DNA of 39,123 nt from Caedibacter sp. 37-49 (GCA_001898725.1 MKUV01000078.1:1-39123); one strand, 5' to 3'. Counted from the first letter of the stretch, positions 8,942 to 17,621 are shown. A program made the numbers and translations. Notes: generated by a model not told the origin, from the letters alone.

Positions 8942-9654
8942 AGGACGCCTCCTTCTTTTAAATACTTTAAAATTCTAATAATCTCCTGACGTGTAGGGGA
9001 TGCTGCCGTATAAAGTTGCTTCCAGGGCATTTCAGAAACATTGTTCATAACTTCCATGCTTAAACAAGCCCCATATAAAGATTGGCATACATCTTTATTA
9101 TTCTGAATAAGTTTAGCAAATATTTGAGCGCTGCGGGGAGAAAAAAGTACGACGACAGAAATTGTCTTTTCCTTTAAAAATTGAAATGTTTTTGGCTCAA
9201 AAGAAGTTTTTTCAATTGTATTATAAGCAATAATTCGCTTTGTCATATATCCTTTATGACGAAGGTGTTCGCAAAGATCAGTATGTATATAGTTACCTGT
9301 AATGTAAGCAATTTCTTTATCTAGAGAAGGGCAGACCATTTGGATAAGAGGTAAGAGGGAGAAAGCAGTCCCTTCTCCTTGGATAACATTTTTAAAATGC
9401 AGAGAAGAAGCGAGTCTTTTAGATTCTTCCCCAACGACAAATAAAGGAAGAGACCTCTCTTGGCTTTGTGAGGCAAAACTTTTAATTCCATTAGGGCTTG
9501 TGATAACAAGGGCTTGAGTTTCAGAAAAATCTTCCTTAAAAGCATTTAGCTGGATTTTAAATAAGGGATCAATGTGGCTCTCAATATGATGCTTAAGAAG
9601 TTCTTTGGCTAGTTCTTCAGAATCATGTAGAGCACGTGTAAGTAAAACTTTCAT
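8938..9654 (-). CDS. hemD: Uroporphyrinogen-III synthase
   Basis: Cyclises hydroxymethylbilane to uroporphyrinogen III in heme synthesis; cytoplasmic. The protein begins MKVLLTRALHDSEELAKEL, has ITSPNGIKSF in the first domain and VVLFSPRSAQIF in the second, both typical of this poorly conserved family, and ends in a TAASPTRQEI-like segment. The frame opens at an ATG at 9705, but MKVLLTR is the usual family start, so I use 9654 (238 residues). Neither start has a clear Shine-Dalgarno site, so 9705 remains possible. hemC, often adjacent, is not in the window. The gene diverges from the GT9 gene at 9756. Confidence 0.85.
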   Translation of the reverse strand: MKVLLTRALHDSEELAKELLKHHIESHIDPLFKIQLNAFKEDFSETQALVITSPNGIKSFASQSQERSLPLFVVGEESKRLASSLHFKNVIQGEGTAFSLLPLIQMVCPSLDKEIAYITGNYIHTDLCEHLRHKGYMTKRIIAYNTIEKTSFEPKTFQFLKEKTISVVVLFSPRSAQIFAKLIQNNKDVCQSLYGACLSMEVMNNVSEMPWKQLYTAASPTRQEIIRILKYLKEGGVL

Positions 9655-9755
9655 TTTTTTAGAATAAACCCGTCTTAATTTCTGTAAATATCTTTTATTA
9701 CCCATAAAAACATGTAAACTATCGTAAATCTACAACAGTCCCAAGGATAAAGAGC

Positions 9756-10706
9756 TTGTTATTGAAAGAGTATAAAAAAATCTTAATTATTAAACATGGT
9801 GCTTTAGGGGATCTTATAAATGCAATGGGGGCATTTGCCGAAATTCGCAAGAATCATCCTCAAGCTCATATCACTCTTTTAACAAGTCCAACTTATGCTA
9901 ATTTAATGAGTGAAACAGGGTATTTTGACGATATTATAAGTGATCCTCGCTCTCGGAACCCCTTAGCAACTTGGAAGATAAGAGCACGTCTTTTAAAAAT
10001 GAAAGTTGATCGTGTGTACGATTTGCAAAATTCAGATAGAACAGCTTTTTATTTTAAATTGTTGGGGTTCAAAAAAAGACCAGAATGGTCAGGGGTTGCA
10101 CCCGGATGTTCCCATCCTCAAAGACGCAAAGATCGAAAAAAGCTTCATGCTTTCGTAAGATTCGCAGATCAATTAAAAATTGCTGGCCTTGATCTTAAGG
10201 GACAAGATGAGCTTTTTCCAAACCTGTCTTGGTTGAAGAGAGACGTAAGTCATCTTGATTTTCCTAAAAAAGCGGTTCTTTTGATTCCTGGAAGTTCACT
10301 GAAAGGGGCTTATAAAAGATGGCCCGCAGAGAAATATGCGGAGCTCGCATTATGGCTTAAAGAAAAAGGCATTAATCCCGTCTTGTTAGGGGGGCCAGAC
10401 GATGTTAACGTTGTCAATCGCATCGTTGAGATTTTTCCAACCATTCATAATTTAAGCCAAAAAATTAATTTTTTCGAAATAGGGGTATTAGCTTCTAAAG
10501 CATTAGCGACTATTGGAAATGATACGGGACCTATTCACTTGGCCGCGGCCATGAAATGTCAAACGCTAGTTTTGTGGTCGGATTTCTCTGATCCTACTGT
10601 ATATGCTCCTCGTGGCACACATGTGAAAGTTTTGTATTCACCAAATTTAGCTGACCTCGAACTTAAAAAAGTTCAAGAAACAACATCAGAAATTTTAAAA
10701 ATTTAA
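9756..10706 (+). CDS. Glycosyltransferase family 9 (heptosyltransferase-like)
   Basis: Probably transfers heptose or a related sugar from an ADP-activated donor to the lipopolysaccharide core at the inner face of the inner membrane. It opens with ILIIKHGALGDLINAMGAF, the GT9 N-terminal signature, and near the C terminus has IGNDTGPIHLAAAM, the donor-site signature. In between is LLIPGSSLKGAYKRWPAEKYAEL, the family pattern opening the second Rossmann domain. At 316 residues it is near family size. The start is TTG 9756 with AAGGA about eight bases upstream; another in-frame TTG follows at 9762. It stands alone between the divergent hemD operon and the convergent secreted-protein pair, leaving four bases before the latter's stop. 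Confidence 0.88.
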   Translation: MLLKEYKKILIIKHGALGDLINAMGAFAEIRKNHPQAHITLLTSPTYANLMSETGYFDDIISDPRSRNPLATWKIRARLLKMKVDRVYDLQNSDRTAFYFKLLGFKKRPEWSGVAPGCSHPQRRKDRKKLHAFVRFADQLKIAGLDLKGQDELFPNLSWLKRDVSHLDFPKKAVLLIPGSSLKGAYKRWPAEKYAELALWLKEKGINPVLLGGPDDVNVVNRIVEIFPTIHNLSQKINFFEIGVLASKALATIGNDTGPIHLAAAMKCQTLVLWSDFSDPTVYAPRGTHVKVLYSPNLADLELKKVQETTSEILKI

Positions 10707-10710
10707 TGGA

Positions 10711-11613
10711 CTATCGTGGTTGGGCTTGAGTTGCAATTACAGTGGTTGTCTCTTCTTGTAATTGAGCAGATGCTTTGAAGTTATCCATAAGTTGCCATTG
10801 TATTTCAACTTGCTCGAGCCATATTCTAACAGGATGAGGCTCAACTAAGCTAGGTCTCAATTGTATATGTTTTTGGCACGCTATCCTTAACATCTGGCGG
10901 TCTTCTGTCGCAGTTGATAGGGTGAAAATTTTTAGTAAGTTTAAATCTTTTAATCTCATATCCTTTAAGTGAGGTTCACTCTCAATAAAAATTCTTAAAG
11001 TTTGAAAAGCATTTTTTAAAAGCATCTGTTTATCTAAAGGATAAAAAATAAATAAAATTTTTCCGCATGGAAGCCAATTTTGTACAGTTTTATAAGGCAT
11101 TTCTAAATGACGATTAAATCTTAAAGTTTTAGAAGAAGAAAATTGCCAAAATTTTTCCTGTACATCATGATCAACCCAAAGAAGATGATAAAAATCAGGA
11201 AAGAGAGCATATTCGTGAAGATTTACTATTAACTTGGGATCTTTAAAAATGACGCGCGAGATTCGAAGTGGTTTTTCTTTGGTAAAAAATTCGCTTTTGG
11301 CTTTTTCATCCTCAAAAAGTGGGAATAAGTGTTGATGAACACTTAATTTTTTCCAATAAGAACATACAAGAGATGCTAAAGTAAGTTTTTTAATACTTAA
11401 ATTATCCAAAATTCCTAGAATTATTTCTGATGATGTTTGAAAAATAGCGAAAGGATCTTCTTCAAAATCTGACTCTGAAGACATAGATATAGTTTCATAA
11501 CTACTTGTTAAATCATCTTCATCAAGGAAAGAATCACTAGCTTGTAAAGGTATTTGAAAACTAGCTAAAGCTATATTAGCTATTAAAAAAATATAAAAAT
11601 TAAAAAGTTTCAT
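10711..11613 (-). CDS. Secreted protein with an F-box-like domain
   Basis: A 300-residue protein with a hydrophobic N terminus and probable signal-peptide cleavage after LQAS (about residue 26), so likely exported. An acidic, serine-rich linker follows. Residues about 58-97 read TSSEIILGILDNL, then IKKLTLASLVCSYWKKLS: the pattern of an F-box (E-I-L-x-x-I-L, spacing, L-x-x-x-S-L-V-C-x-x-W-x-x-L). F-boxes bind Skp1 in eukaryotic ubiquitin ligases and occur in effectors of intracellular bacteria. The remaining 200 residues are unrecognised and may be helical. It lies 37 bases after another exported protein on the same strand, probably in one operon. Action as a host effector is inference. Alternatively it may be a periplasmic protein whose F-box-like helices have another use. 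Confidence 0.75.
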   Translation of the reverse strand: MKLFNFYIFLIANIALASFQIPLQASDSFLDEDDLTSSYETISMSSESDFEEDPFAIFQTSSEIILGILDNLSIKKLTLASLVCSYWKKLSVHQHLFPLFEDEKAKSEFFTKEKPLRISRVIFKDPKLIVNLHEYALFPDFYHLLWVDHDVQEKFWQFSSSKTLRFNRHLEMPYKTVQNWLPCGKILFIFYPLDKQMLLKNAFQTLRIFIESEPHLKDMRLKDLNLLKIFTLSTATEDRQMLRIACQKHIQLRPSLVEPHPVRIWLEQVEIQWQLMDNFKASAQLQEETTTVIATQAQPR

Positions 11614-11650
11614 AAATATTTGATGTTTAAATGAAAAAGCTTGTTGAAAT

Positions 11651-12481
11651 TTATTTCACTTCAGCAGCTTGCTTAGATAAAACTTTTTTTCTAACTTTTA
11701 AGTATTGTTGAAATTCATAACCTAAGTTTTCGTAAGGCTTTGAAACTAGGTCTTTAGAAGTAGATTCCTTTTCCTTAATAATCTTTAAACTTGGGATTAT
11801 TTGTAACTTCAAATTATCACGTTTTAATTTATCTTTTTCATATTTAAAGCTTTTAATTAATGCTTCTGTCAAATAGCTCCAAATTGATAAATTGTCCCGC
11901 TTATGATTTTTGATAAGTTCTTCGCATATCGAAATTTGTTTTTCTAAAGCTTTTTGCAGCGCTGGAATGTATCGGTTTTGAGGTTTCCAACCATTATTTC
12001 TTCGCCAAATATCTACTCTAAGTTCATTTTCTGCACGAGAAAAAAGTTGGTAAATTAGCTTATTTAATGTATACGCATATCCTACAAAATTTTCACAAGT
12101 TTTTGAGTCTGCACAGAGTGAAAAGAGTTTCTCGTATGCGGTAATTGCGTCTTCAAATCTTTCTTCTTTCATTAAGCTAGTAATTGCTCTAGTTGTGTTG
12201 GAAGGCGTTTTTTCAAAGGTAACCGGCTTTGATATCCCTTCCCAAAGAGTTTCCATATTTAAGGAATATTCTTCGGCAGGGATTTGCGCTGAATGAACGG
12301 TTCTTTGTTGTCCAGGATGTGGATCGCTAAAATCTTTTGGTGAAGAACCATAGGAAGAAGGACTACAGTGTGAAGATGTGTGGCGATTGGAATCTTGGTG
12401 AGATAACAATACATCTGTTGCTTGAAGTGAATGCCCCGCTAAAAGAGAACTTGTTAATACCGTAAAAAAACTCAGCTTCAT
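11651..12481 (-). CDS. Secreted protein of unknown function, TPR-like segment
   Basis: I do not recognise the family. The product (276 residues from ATG 12481) has a signal peptide MKLSFFTVLTSSLLAGHSLQA, then a Ser/His-rich low-complexity stretch to about residue 60, then helical sequence including MKEERFEDAITAYEKLFSLC, which resembles a tetratricopeptide helix pair. The C terminus is rich in lysine. The frame extends to a TTG at 12508, but ATG 12481 has AGG about seven to nine bases upstream and starts directly at the signal peptide. It is upstream of, and probably co-transcribed with, the F-box-like gene, so the two may act together. Confidence 0.7.
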   Translation of the reverse strand: MKLSFFTVLTSSLLAGHSLQATDVLLSHQDSNRHTSSHCSPSSYGSSPKDFSDPHPGQQRTVHSAQIPAEEYSLNMETLWEGISKPVTFEKTPSNTTRAITSLMKEERFEDAITAYEKLFSLCADSKTCENFVGYAYTLNKLIYQLFSRAENELRVDIWRRNNGWKPQNRYIPALQKALEKQISICEELIKNHKRDNLSIWSYLTEALIKSFKYEKDKLKRDNLKLQIIPSLKIIKEKESTSKDLVSKPYENLGYEFQQYLKVRKKVLSKQAAEVK

Positions 12482-12593
12482 AATCTTATACCTATTAATA
12501 CGGTTCAAATCTAAGCTTAGACTACTATAGTTAATTTAATTTTGCAAGCCGACGGCCTTTTCAATTAGACCCTATTGGTCTCTAAAGAAAATA

Positions 12594-13052
12594 TTAGAAT
12601 CGCATATCATGCGTGACAGTAAAATTCCAGAATGACTCTAAACGTCCTAATAAAGACTTTAAGTTTTTAAGATCTTGCTCAGAGATTCCATTATGTTTCA
12701 TATTTTTAGTATGCTCTGCAAGAATTTGATCAAATCGTTGATAAAGTGTCATACCCTTTTCTGAAAGACGAATGTGGCTTGAGCGACGGTCATGAGAAGA
12801 TTGCTCTTGGATTAAATAACCTGTCTCAACCATTTTTTTAAGGTTATAGGTTACGTTTGAACCTAAATAATATCCACGATTCGAAATTTCACCGACAGTT
12901 AAATGACTTTCGCCAATATTATAAAGAATAAAACATTGGACGTTATTAATGTCTTTAATTTTTAAACGATCTAGTTCTATTCTGGTAACTTCTAAGAAAA
13001 GTCTGTGAAGACGTTCTATCACCATAATAGATTCAAAGTAGATATTTTTCAT
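12594..13052 (-). CDS. MarR-family regulator, LdtR-like
   Basis: A 152-residue winged-helix transcription factor. The recognition region GYYLGSNVTYNLKKMVETGYL is typical of an alphaproteobacterial MarR subgroup that includes LdtR, known in Liberibacter and rhizobia to control an L,D-transpeptidase and stress tolerance. The wing follows as SSHDRRSSHIRLSEKG. Helices at both ends form the expected dimer interface. The start has AGGGA about seven bases upstream. Its targets are not visible here: the downstream gene on the same strand is the secreted protein at 11651-12481, with a 112-base gap, and the antiporter gene lies 149 bases upstream. Membership in the MarR family is firm; LdtR orthology is likely but not shown. 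Confidence 0.87.
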   Translation of the reverse strand: MKNIYFESIMVIERLHRLFLEVTRIELDRLKIKDINNVQCFILYNIGESHLTVGEISNRGYYLGSNVTYNLKKMVETGYLIQEQSSHDRRSSHIRLSEKGMTLYQRFDQILAEHTKNMKHNGISEQDLKNLKSLLGRLESFWNFTVTHDMRF

Positions 13053-13201
13053 TAGCCGATCCCTAATTTACTTCATCTTATGTTTAGAATAATAGAAGAT
13101 GAGTTAAATTTTAATTAATGTCGTACTTTTTCTTGAAATAAATTCTCGACAAATTTTATCAATTGTGAGGAGAGGGTATTATTCCCAAATGGTTAAGCTT
13201 A

Positions 13202-14548
13202 TTATTTTGCATGAAATTTAGGTTTTTGAAGAAAGATCGCAAATACTCCCGCAATTCCTAAGGCATAGCAATAATAGACATGCGGGATAATAGATAAAGG
13301 CGAAATGCTAGCAATTGAGCCTGCTAGTAAAATTTGAGCGCTATAGGGTAAAATACCTTGGAAAACACACGAGAAAAGATCAACAAGTGTGGCAGTGCGA
13401 GAAGGAGGAAGATGATATTTTTTTGCTAATTCATGGGTTGCTTCACCTGCAAGAATAATCGCAATTGTATTATTAGCCGTGCAGATGTCACATAAACTTA
13501 CGATAGTTGCAATAGCACCTTCAACAACAGATTTTGATTCTTTCTTTGAGAATTTATGAACAATTTTTCCTGTGAAATTAATTAAGGATTGTAAGCCTCC
13601 TTGCGTTTTAGAAAGATGACTTAATCCGCCAATAAGCAAAGACAAAATAAGGATTTCTTGCATGCTTCCATAGCCTTGATAAATGCTTTTTGCATAGTTA
13701 AGAAGAGTGTAGTTGGAAGTAAAACAAATCCCAATGAAGCCGGCAGATAAAATACCCAGTATTAAAACAAGGAAAACATTAACGCCTGAGATCGCAAGAA
13801 TGAGCACAAAGATATAAGGGGTACTCATAATCCACGGAAACTCAGTTATCGTTACACAAGATTGGCAAGGATTATTAAAGCCATAAGCAATAAGAGTTAT
13901 TAACGTCACAATCATTGCGGGTAAGGCTATTAAGCTATTGATTTTAAATTTATCTTTAAGTGTTCCGCCTTGTGTTTGTACGGCCGCAATTGTTGTATCT
14001 GAGATTAAAGATAAATTATCTCCAAACATAGCGCCACCGACAACAGTTCCCATTGTGAGAGGAATTGAAAGTCCAATAGCTTGGGCAATTCCAAATGCAA
14101 TAGGTGCCATGGCAGCGATCGTTCCCATTGATGTTCCCATCGCTGTTGCAACGAATGCACTCAGAATGAAAAGGCCTGGGAGAGTGGCTTGTGGCGGAAG
14201 AAAGGAAAGCGTTAAGTTAACTGCGGCCTCTACGCCACCAATGCTTTTAAGAACTTCAGTATAGGCGCCAGCTAAAAGATAAATCAGGCACATTGTTATA
14301 ATGCTACTGTCTCGAACGCCATCAATGAAGTTTGAAATTTTGCTCACAAAATCACCATTACCAAGTCCAATGGCGAGAATAATGGAAGGAAGAATAGCAA
14401 CAGTTGCAGATACTTGATAAAAAGCAAAGGGTGTATTGAGCAGGCTAAAATAAACGCCACTTCCGATAAAAATAACTAAAAATAATAAAATTGGGAGAAG
14501 GGCATAACCGCCCGAGAGTTTAATACGATTAATGAAAGCATTCCTCAT
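13202..14548 (-). CDS. Na+/H+ antiporter family protein (NhaC-like)
   Basis: A 448-residue polytopic inner-membrane protein made almost wholly of hydrophobic segments, with glycine-rich breaks such as FVATAMGTSMGTIAAMAPIAFGIA and GTVVGGAMFGDNLSLISDTT. The latter matches the motif around the paired Asp residues of NhaC-type and related Na+/H+ antiporters (GxxFGDxxSPISDTT). It probably exchanges sodium for protons, though some relatives carry organic acids or amino acids, so the substrate is uncertain. Its ATG overlaps the stop of the acetyltransferase gene by four bases, and it is the last gene of the glyA-led operon. Confidence 0.83.
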   Translation of the reverse strand: MRNAFINRIKLSGGYALLPILLFLVIFIGSGVYFSLLNTPFAFYQVSATVAILPSIILAIGLGNGDFVSKISNFIDGVRDSSIITMCLIYLLAGAYTEVLKSIGGVEAAVNLTLSFLPPQATLPGLFILSAFVATAMGTSMGTIAAMAPIAFGIAQAIGLSIPLTMGTVVGGAMFGDNLSLISDTTIAAVQTQGGTLKDKFKINSLIALPAMIVTLITLIAYGFNNPCQSCVTITEFPWIMSTPYIFVLILAISGVNVFLVLILGILSAGFIGICFTSNYTLLNYAKSIYQGYGSMQEILILSLLIGGLSHLSKTQGGLQSLINFTGKIVHKFSKKESKSVVEGAIATIVSLCDICTANNTIAIILAGEATHELAKKYHLPPSRTATLVDLFSCVFQGILPYSAQILLAGSIASISPLSIIPHVYYCYALGIAGVFAIFLQKPKFHAK

Positions 14549-15105
14549 TTTTCACGTTCGATAATCATGAGGCTACTATATGTCATTGGAGCTGTTGGAA
14601 TGTAAATAATTTTTTTAAAGCCAACTTTTTCATAACATTTTATTGCACGGATGTTTGTTACCTCAGGGTCAACTATGATGCGGTTAAATTTTTTAAAAGC
14701 AATTTCGTAAATAAATTGTTCAAGGAGTAAAGAGCCATAACCTTTAGAACGAAAATTAGGATTTCCAATAAAAAAATCAATAGCTCCAAGCTGTTGCGCG
14801 TAGTCTATATAATCATGTAAATCATATCCTTCTCGAGGAAAATCAAAAGCATTATAAAGTTGAATATAACCAAAAGGAGTCTTGTTCTGATAAGAAACCA
14901 CGGCTTGTATAGGCCTGTTAGTTCCGTTAAATTGCTTATAACCTTGTGTATAAGATAAATATTTTTTCTGTATATTTTCCAAGCTTGCTTCTTGAAAGGG
15001 GTCATACCACGGCTTCACTTGCAAATCATTTAACCAAAGATGCAAAAGTTGAAGATGCTTTTTTTGCAAAGGTTCAAAATGGATTAGACCCACAATGCAA
15101 TCCAC
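14545..15105 (-). CDS. GNAT acetyltransferase, aminoglycoside 6'-N-acetyltransferase-like
   Basis: A 186-residue GNAT-fold protein that should move an acetyl group from acetyl-CoA to an amine. It begins FEPLQKKHLQLLHLWLNDLQVKPWY, as in the AAC(6')-type subgroup, has the acetyl-CoA site as FRSKGYGSLLLEQFI, and ends with VTNIRAIKCYEKVGFKKI, the usual GNAT C-terminal motif. Nothing shows that it acts on antibiotics; the substrate is unknown. The frame opens at GTG 15105, with a second GTG at 15093; an AAGAG upstream of the latter may make it the true start. It overlaps the DUF1467 gene by 22 bases and the antiporter gene by four. Confidence 0.8.
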   Translation of the reverse strand: MDCIVGLIHFEPLQKKHLQLLHLWLNDLQVKPWYDPFQEASLENIQKKYLSYTQGYKQFNGTNRPIQAVVSYQNKTPFGYIQLYNAFDFPREGYDLHDYIDYAQQLGAIDFFIGNPNFRSKGYGSLLLEQFIYEIAFKKFNRIIVDPEVTNIRAIKCYEKVGFKKIIYIPTAPMTYSSLMIIEREK

Positions 15106-15317
15106 TCTTGATCAACTATATAATAAATTAAGGCTGTTAAAAAAACTGCACCGATCGTTGTAAACATGAACTTTATGACAAGCCGTTGATTGGAGGGGGC
15201 GCCTCTATCATGGCCTAAAGTAGGATTTAGTTCTTTTTTAATACCTATAGGAAGAAGGGAAAAGAAAATCAGCCACCAAAAAAGAATAAAGACAATAATG
15301 GTGGAAATAAAGTTCAT
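15084..15317 (-). CDS. DUF1467 family small membrane protein
   Basis: A 77-residue protein with two transmembrane segments (about 5-23 and 49-67) joined by a loop carrying GIKKELNPTLGHDRGAPSNQR. This size and layout, including the PLG/PIGI break and the APSNxRL pattern before the second helix, match DUF1467, a family of unknown function found in alphaproteobacteria. It starts three bases after the nrdR stop, and its end overlaps the acetyltransferase gene, so it is embedded in the operon. Confidence 0.75.
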   Translation of the reverse strand: MNFISTIIVFILFWWLIFFSLLPIGIKKELNPTLGHDRGAPSNQRLVIKFMFTTIGAVFLTALIYYIVDQEWIALWV

Positions 15318-15320
15318 TTA

Positions 15321-15797
15321 TTATTCTTTAGCAGGATCTGGTTCTTCTGATAAATCAAGGCTTGTAATAAAATTTTTAAAATCTCCGGGAACTTCAAAGT
15401 CTTGGTAAACTGATGCAAAGCGTACATAAGCAACTTTATCAAGTTCATAAAGTGACTGCATCATCATTTCACCAATCTTCTTGGAAGAAATTTCAGTTTC
15501 ACCGCAAGTTTCAAGTTGTCTAACAATACTGCTAATAACGCGTTCTCGACGTTCTGCATCAATAGGCCTTTTATGAAGGGCTAATTCCATTGAATGAGAA
15601 AGTTTTTCTCGGTCAAAAGGTTCAATCTCACCATTTTTTTTAATAATTTTTAGAGGCAAAAGCTGAACACGTTCAATCGTTGTAAAGCGCGCACCACATT
15701 CTGTACAATGGCGACGACGTCGAATGCCCACATTCTCTTCAATTGCACGCGAATCTTTAACGGCTGTGTCATGATGACCACAAAAAGGACAGCGCAT
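15321..15797 (-). CDS. nrdR: Transcriptional repressor NrdR
   Basis: Represses ribonucleotide reductase genes by sensing ATP/dATP levels. The 158 residues carry a zinc ribbon with Cys3, Cys6, Cys31 and Cys34 ([17 protein letters not shown] and CTECGARF), then an ATP-cone domain from about residue 46 to 136 (VIKKNGEIEPFDREKLSHSM to YVRFASVYQDF). Length and order are typical. Its ATG shares one base with the glyA stop, and a GGAG inside the glyA end serves as its ribosome-binding site. glyA followed by nrdR is a common alphaproteobacterial order. Confidence 0.95.
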   Translation of the reverse strand: MRCPFCGHHDTAVKDSRAIEENVGIRRRRHCTECGARFTTIERVQLLPLKIIKKNGEIEPFDREKLSHSMELALHKRPIDAERRERVISSIVRQLETCGETEISSKKIGEMMMQSLYELDKVAYVRFASVYQDFEVPGDFKNFITSLDLSEEPDPAKE

Positions 15798-17059
15798 TAT
15801 AACTCCTTATAAAGGGGAAAAGCTTGACAAAGTTGAGCGACCTTTTCTTGAATTTTTTGTTGAAGAGCATCACTACTACCATTTTGTTGGCTTTTGAGGA
15901 GTTCTGCAATCATAAAACCGATTTCTTGAAACTCTGTTTCTTTCATTCCTCTTGTCGTCAAAGCTGGAGAACCAAAGCGTATGCCTGAGGTTTTCGAAGG
16001 GGGGAGAGGATCAAAAGGCACACTATTCTTATTACATGTAATGCCGGCATGCTCAAGGATATCGCATGCTTCCTGACCAGTGAGATTTTGCGCTTGAAGA
16101 TTCACGAGTAAGAGATGGCAATCTGTTCCATTGGTTGTGATGCTAAATCCTTGATTTTGAAGTGTTTCAACGAGAGTTCTGGCATTTTTAATAATTTGTT
16201 CTGCGTACTGTTTAAAAGTAGGCGAGAGAGCTTCTTTAAATGCAACTGCTTTTGCTGCTATAATATGCATGAGAGGGCCGCCTTGAGCACCAGGGAAAAG
16301 AGCAGAGTTAAGCTTTTTTCCAATCTCTAAATCATTTGAAAGGATCATACCTCCTCGTGGGCCACGTAAAGTCTTGTGTGTCGTTGTGGTGACAACATGA
16401 GCATGAGGAAGAGGGGAAGGGAATACACCACCTGCAACTAATCCTGCAAAATGGGCCATATCAACCATAAGATAGGCACCTACTTGATCAGCAATCTGTC
16501 TAAACCGTGCAAAATCGATGGTACGAGGATAGGCTGAACCGCCTGCTATAATCAGTTTTGGTTTATGTTGAATCGCAAGTTCTTCAATAAGATCATAATC
16601 TAAAAGATGTGTTTCTTTATGGACGGGGTAGCTAACGGCATTAAACCATTTACCGGACAAATTAACAGATGAACCATGGGTTAAATGACCTCCACAATTA
16701 AGATCCATCCCTAAAAAAGTGTCACCAGGCTGCAAGAGAGTGAGAAAGGCAACTTGATTTGCTTGAGATCCAGAATGAGGCTGAACATTTGCATAGCTAC
16801 AATTAAAGAGTTCTTTAGCACGTTCAATGGCAAGGTTTTCAACCTGATCAACGTATGTACAGCCTCCGTAATAACGGCGTCCGGGATAGCCTTCAGCATA
16901 TTTATTTGTCATGATACAGCCTTGCGCTTCAAGCACGGCAGGCGAAATAAAATTTTCTGAGGCGATCATCTCAAGTTGATTTTGTTGCCGGTGGAGTTCT
17001 TGCTCAATAGCTGTGAAAACATCTTTATCTTGAAGGGGAAGAAATTTAAATTCTGTCAT
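15797..17059 (-). CDS. glyA: Serine hydroxymethyltransferase
   Basis: Interconverts serine and glycine while loading one-carbon units onto tetrahydrofolate; cytoplasmic PLP enzyme. The PLP lysine is Lys229 in [14 protein letters not shown]. Other family sequences are [12 protein letters not shown] (31-42), [13 protein letters not shown] (54-66), HSGSQAN (95-101) and [13 protein letters not shown] (199-211). The frame extends to a TTG at 17086, but ATG 17059 has AAGGAA eight bases upstream and gives the usual family length (420 residues), so I chose it. It is the first gene of the five-gene operon to 13202 and diverges from the tmRNA gene. Confidence 0.96.
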   Translation of the reverse strand: MTEFKFLPLQDKDVFTAIEQELHRQQNQLEMIASENFISPAVLEAQGCIMTNKYAEGYPGRRYYGGCTYVDQVENLAIERAKELFNCSYANVQPHSGSQANQVAFLTLLQPGDTFLGMDLNCGGHLTHGSSVNLSGKWFNAVSYPVHKETHLLDYDLIEELAIQHKPKLIIAGGSAYPRTIDFARFRQIADQVGAYLMVDMAHFAGLVAGGVFPSPLPHAHVVTTTTHKTLRGPRGGMILSNDLEIGKKLNSALFPGAQGGPLMHIIAAKAVAFKEALSPTFKQYAEQIIKNARTLVETLQNQGFSITTNGTDCHLLLVNLQAQNLTGQEACDILEHAGITCNKNSVPFDPLPPSKTSGIRFGSPALTTRGMKETEFQEIGFMIAELLKSQQNGSSDALQQKIQEKVAQLCQAFPLYKEL

Positions 17060-17152
17060 TGGAAGTTTCCTTTTGCCTTTTGCCAAAGATTAACAGAGAA
17101 AAAACAAAGCTTCTAGAGTTTCTCTTTCATTTTTCAGAAAAATTTTGTATAC

Positions 17153-17158
17153 TATAAT
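17153..17158 (+). promoter_or_regulatory. Probable -10 box for tmRNA
   Basis: TATAAT lies about 30 bases upstream of the predicted tmRNA 5' processing region. No convincing -35 box is seen 16-18 bases further upstream, only a T-rich stretch. Assignment is by position and consensus. Confidence 0.4.
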
Positions 17159-17184
17159 TGTTAGGTTTTCCTAGCTATGACGAT

Positions 17185-17490
17185 AAACGCGCTACGGAAT
17201 AGGTGGAACGGACCCGGGGGCGGTACCCGGCGCCTCCACCAAACCTGTGAGAGACGGCACACAGCTTTCATGGGGGCGAAATAGGATCGACGTACGCTCA
17301 AAGGTAGAGGCTTTCGTTCGACATAGTACCGTCGTAAATGGACTATAAATAGTAAATGGCAAATCAAAATTTGCTCTTAATGGTAATGTACCTCAAGCCA
17401 TCAATAACAATGGCATCGGGGCTGCAGTTGCACAAGCTGCTTAGTTATCGTTAGCGGTTCGAGGGGCACCGGGCAACAGAAGCCCCTCAC
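17185..17490 (+). ncRNA. ssrA: tmRNA, circularly permuted two-piece form
   Basis: Rescues ribosomes stalled on broken mRNA and adds a degradation tag. The acceptor piece comes first and ends in cgcctccacca at 17231-17241, encoding its own CCA. Its cgcctcc pairs over seven positions (one G-U) with gggggcg at 17272-17278, the 5' end of the coding piece, which continues ataggatcgacg as in other tmRNAs. About 30 removable bases (17242-17271) separate the pieces. GCG/CTACG near 17189-17196 can pair with CGTACGC at 17291-17297 as helix P2. The tag frame ends in GAAVAQAA and UAG at 17442-17444; its start is uncertain. A GAGGGGC/GCCCCTC hairpin (17461-17488) closes the coding piece. The T-loop reads GGCGGTA inside a five-bp stem, unlike the standard TTCRANN. 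The outer ends are approximate. Confidence 0.88.
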
Positions 17491-17621
17491 TTAATTTATT
17501 TCTCAATATTTTTTTATTCCTTGAATATAAGATTTGGTTACGTCATTTTAAACATAAGCGCTCTTTTTTGAGTCGTGTTAATTTTTCTGAAATGGTTTCT
17601 AGGTAAGATGGTGAATATAGC

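Noticed and set aside
13938-14264. Plus-strand ORF inside the antiporter gene
   Set aside because: It is the antisense shadow of a membrane-protein gene with consistent coding signals on the minus strand.
17161-17367. Minus-strand ORF of 68 codons
   Set aside because: It lies over the tmRNA gene, whose structure is strongly supported.
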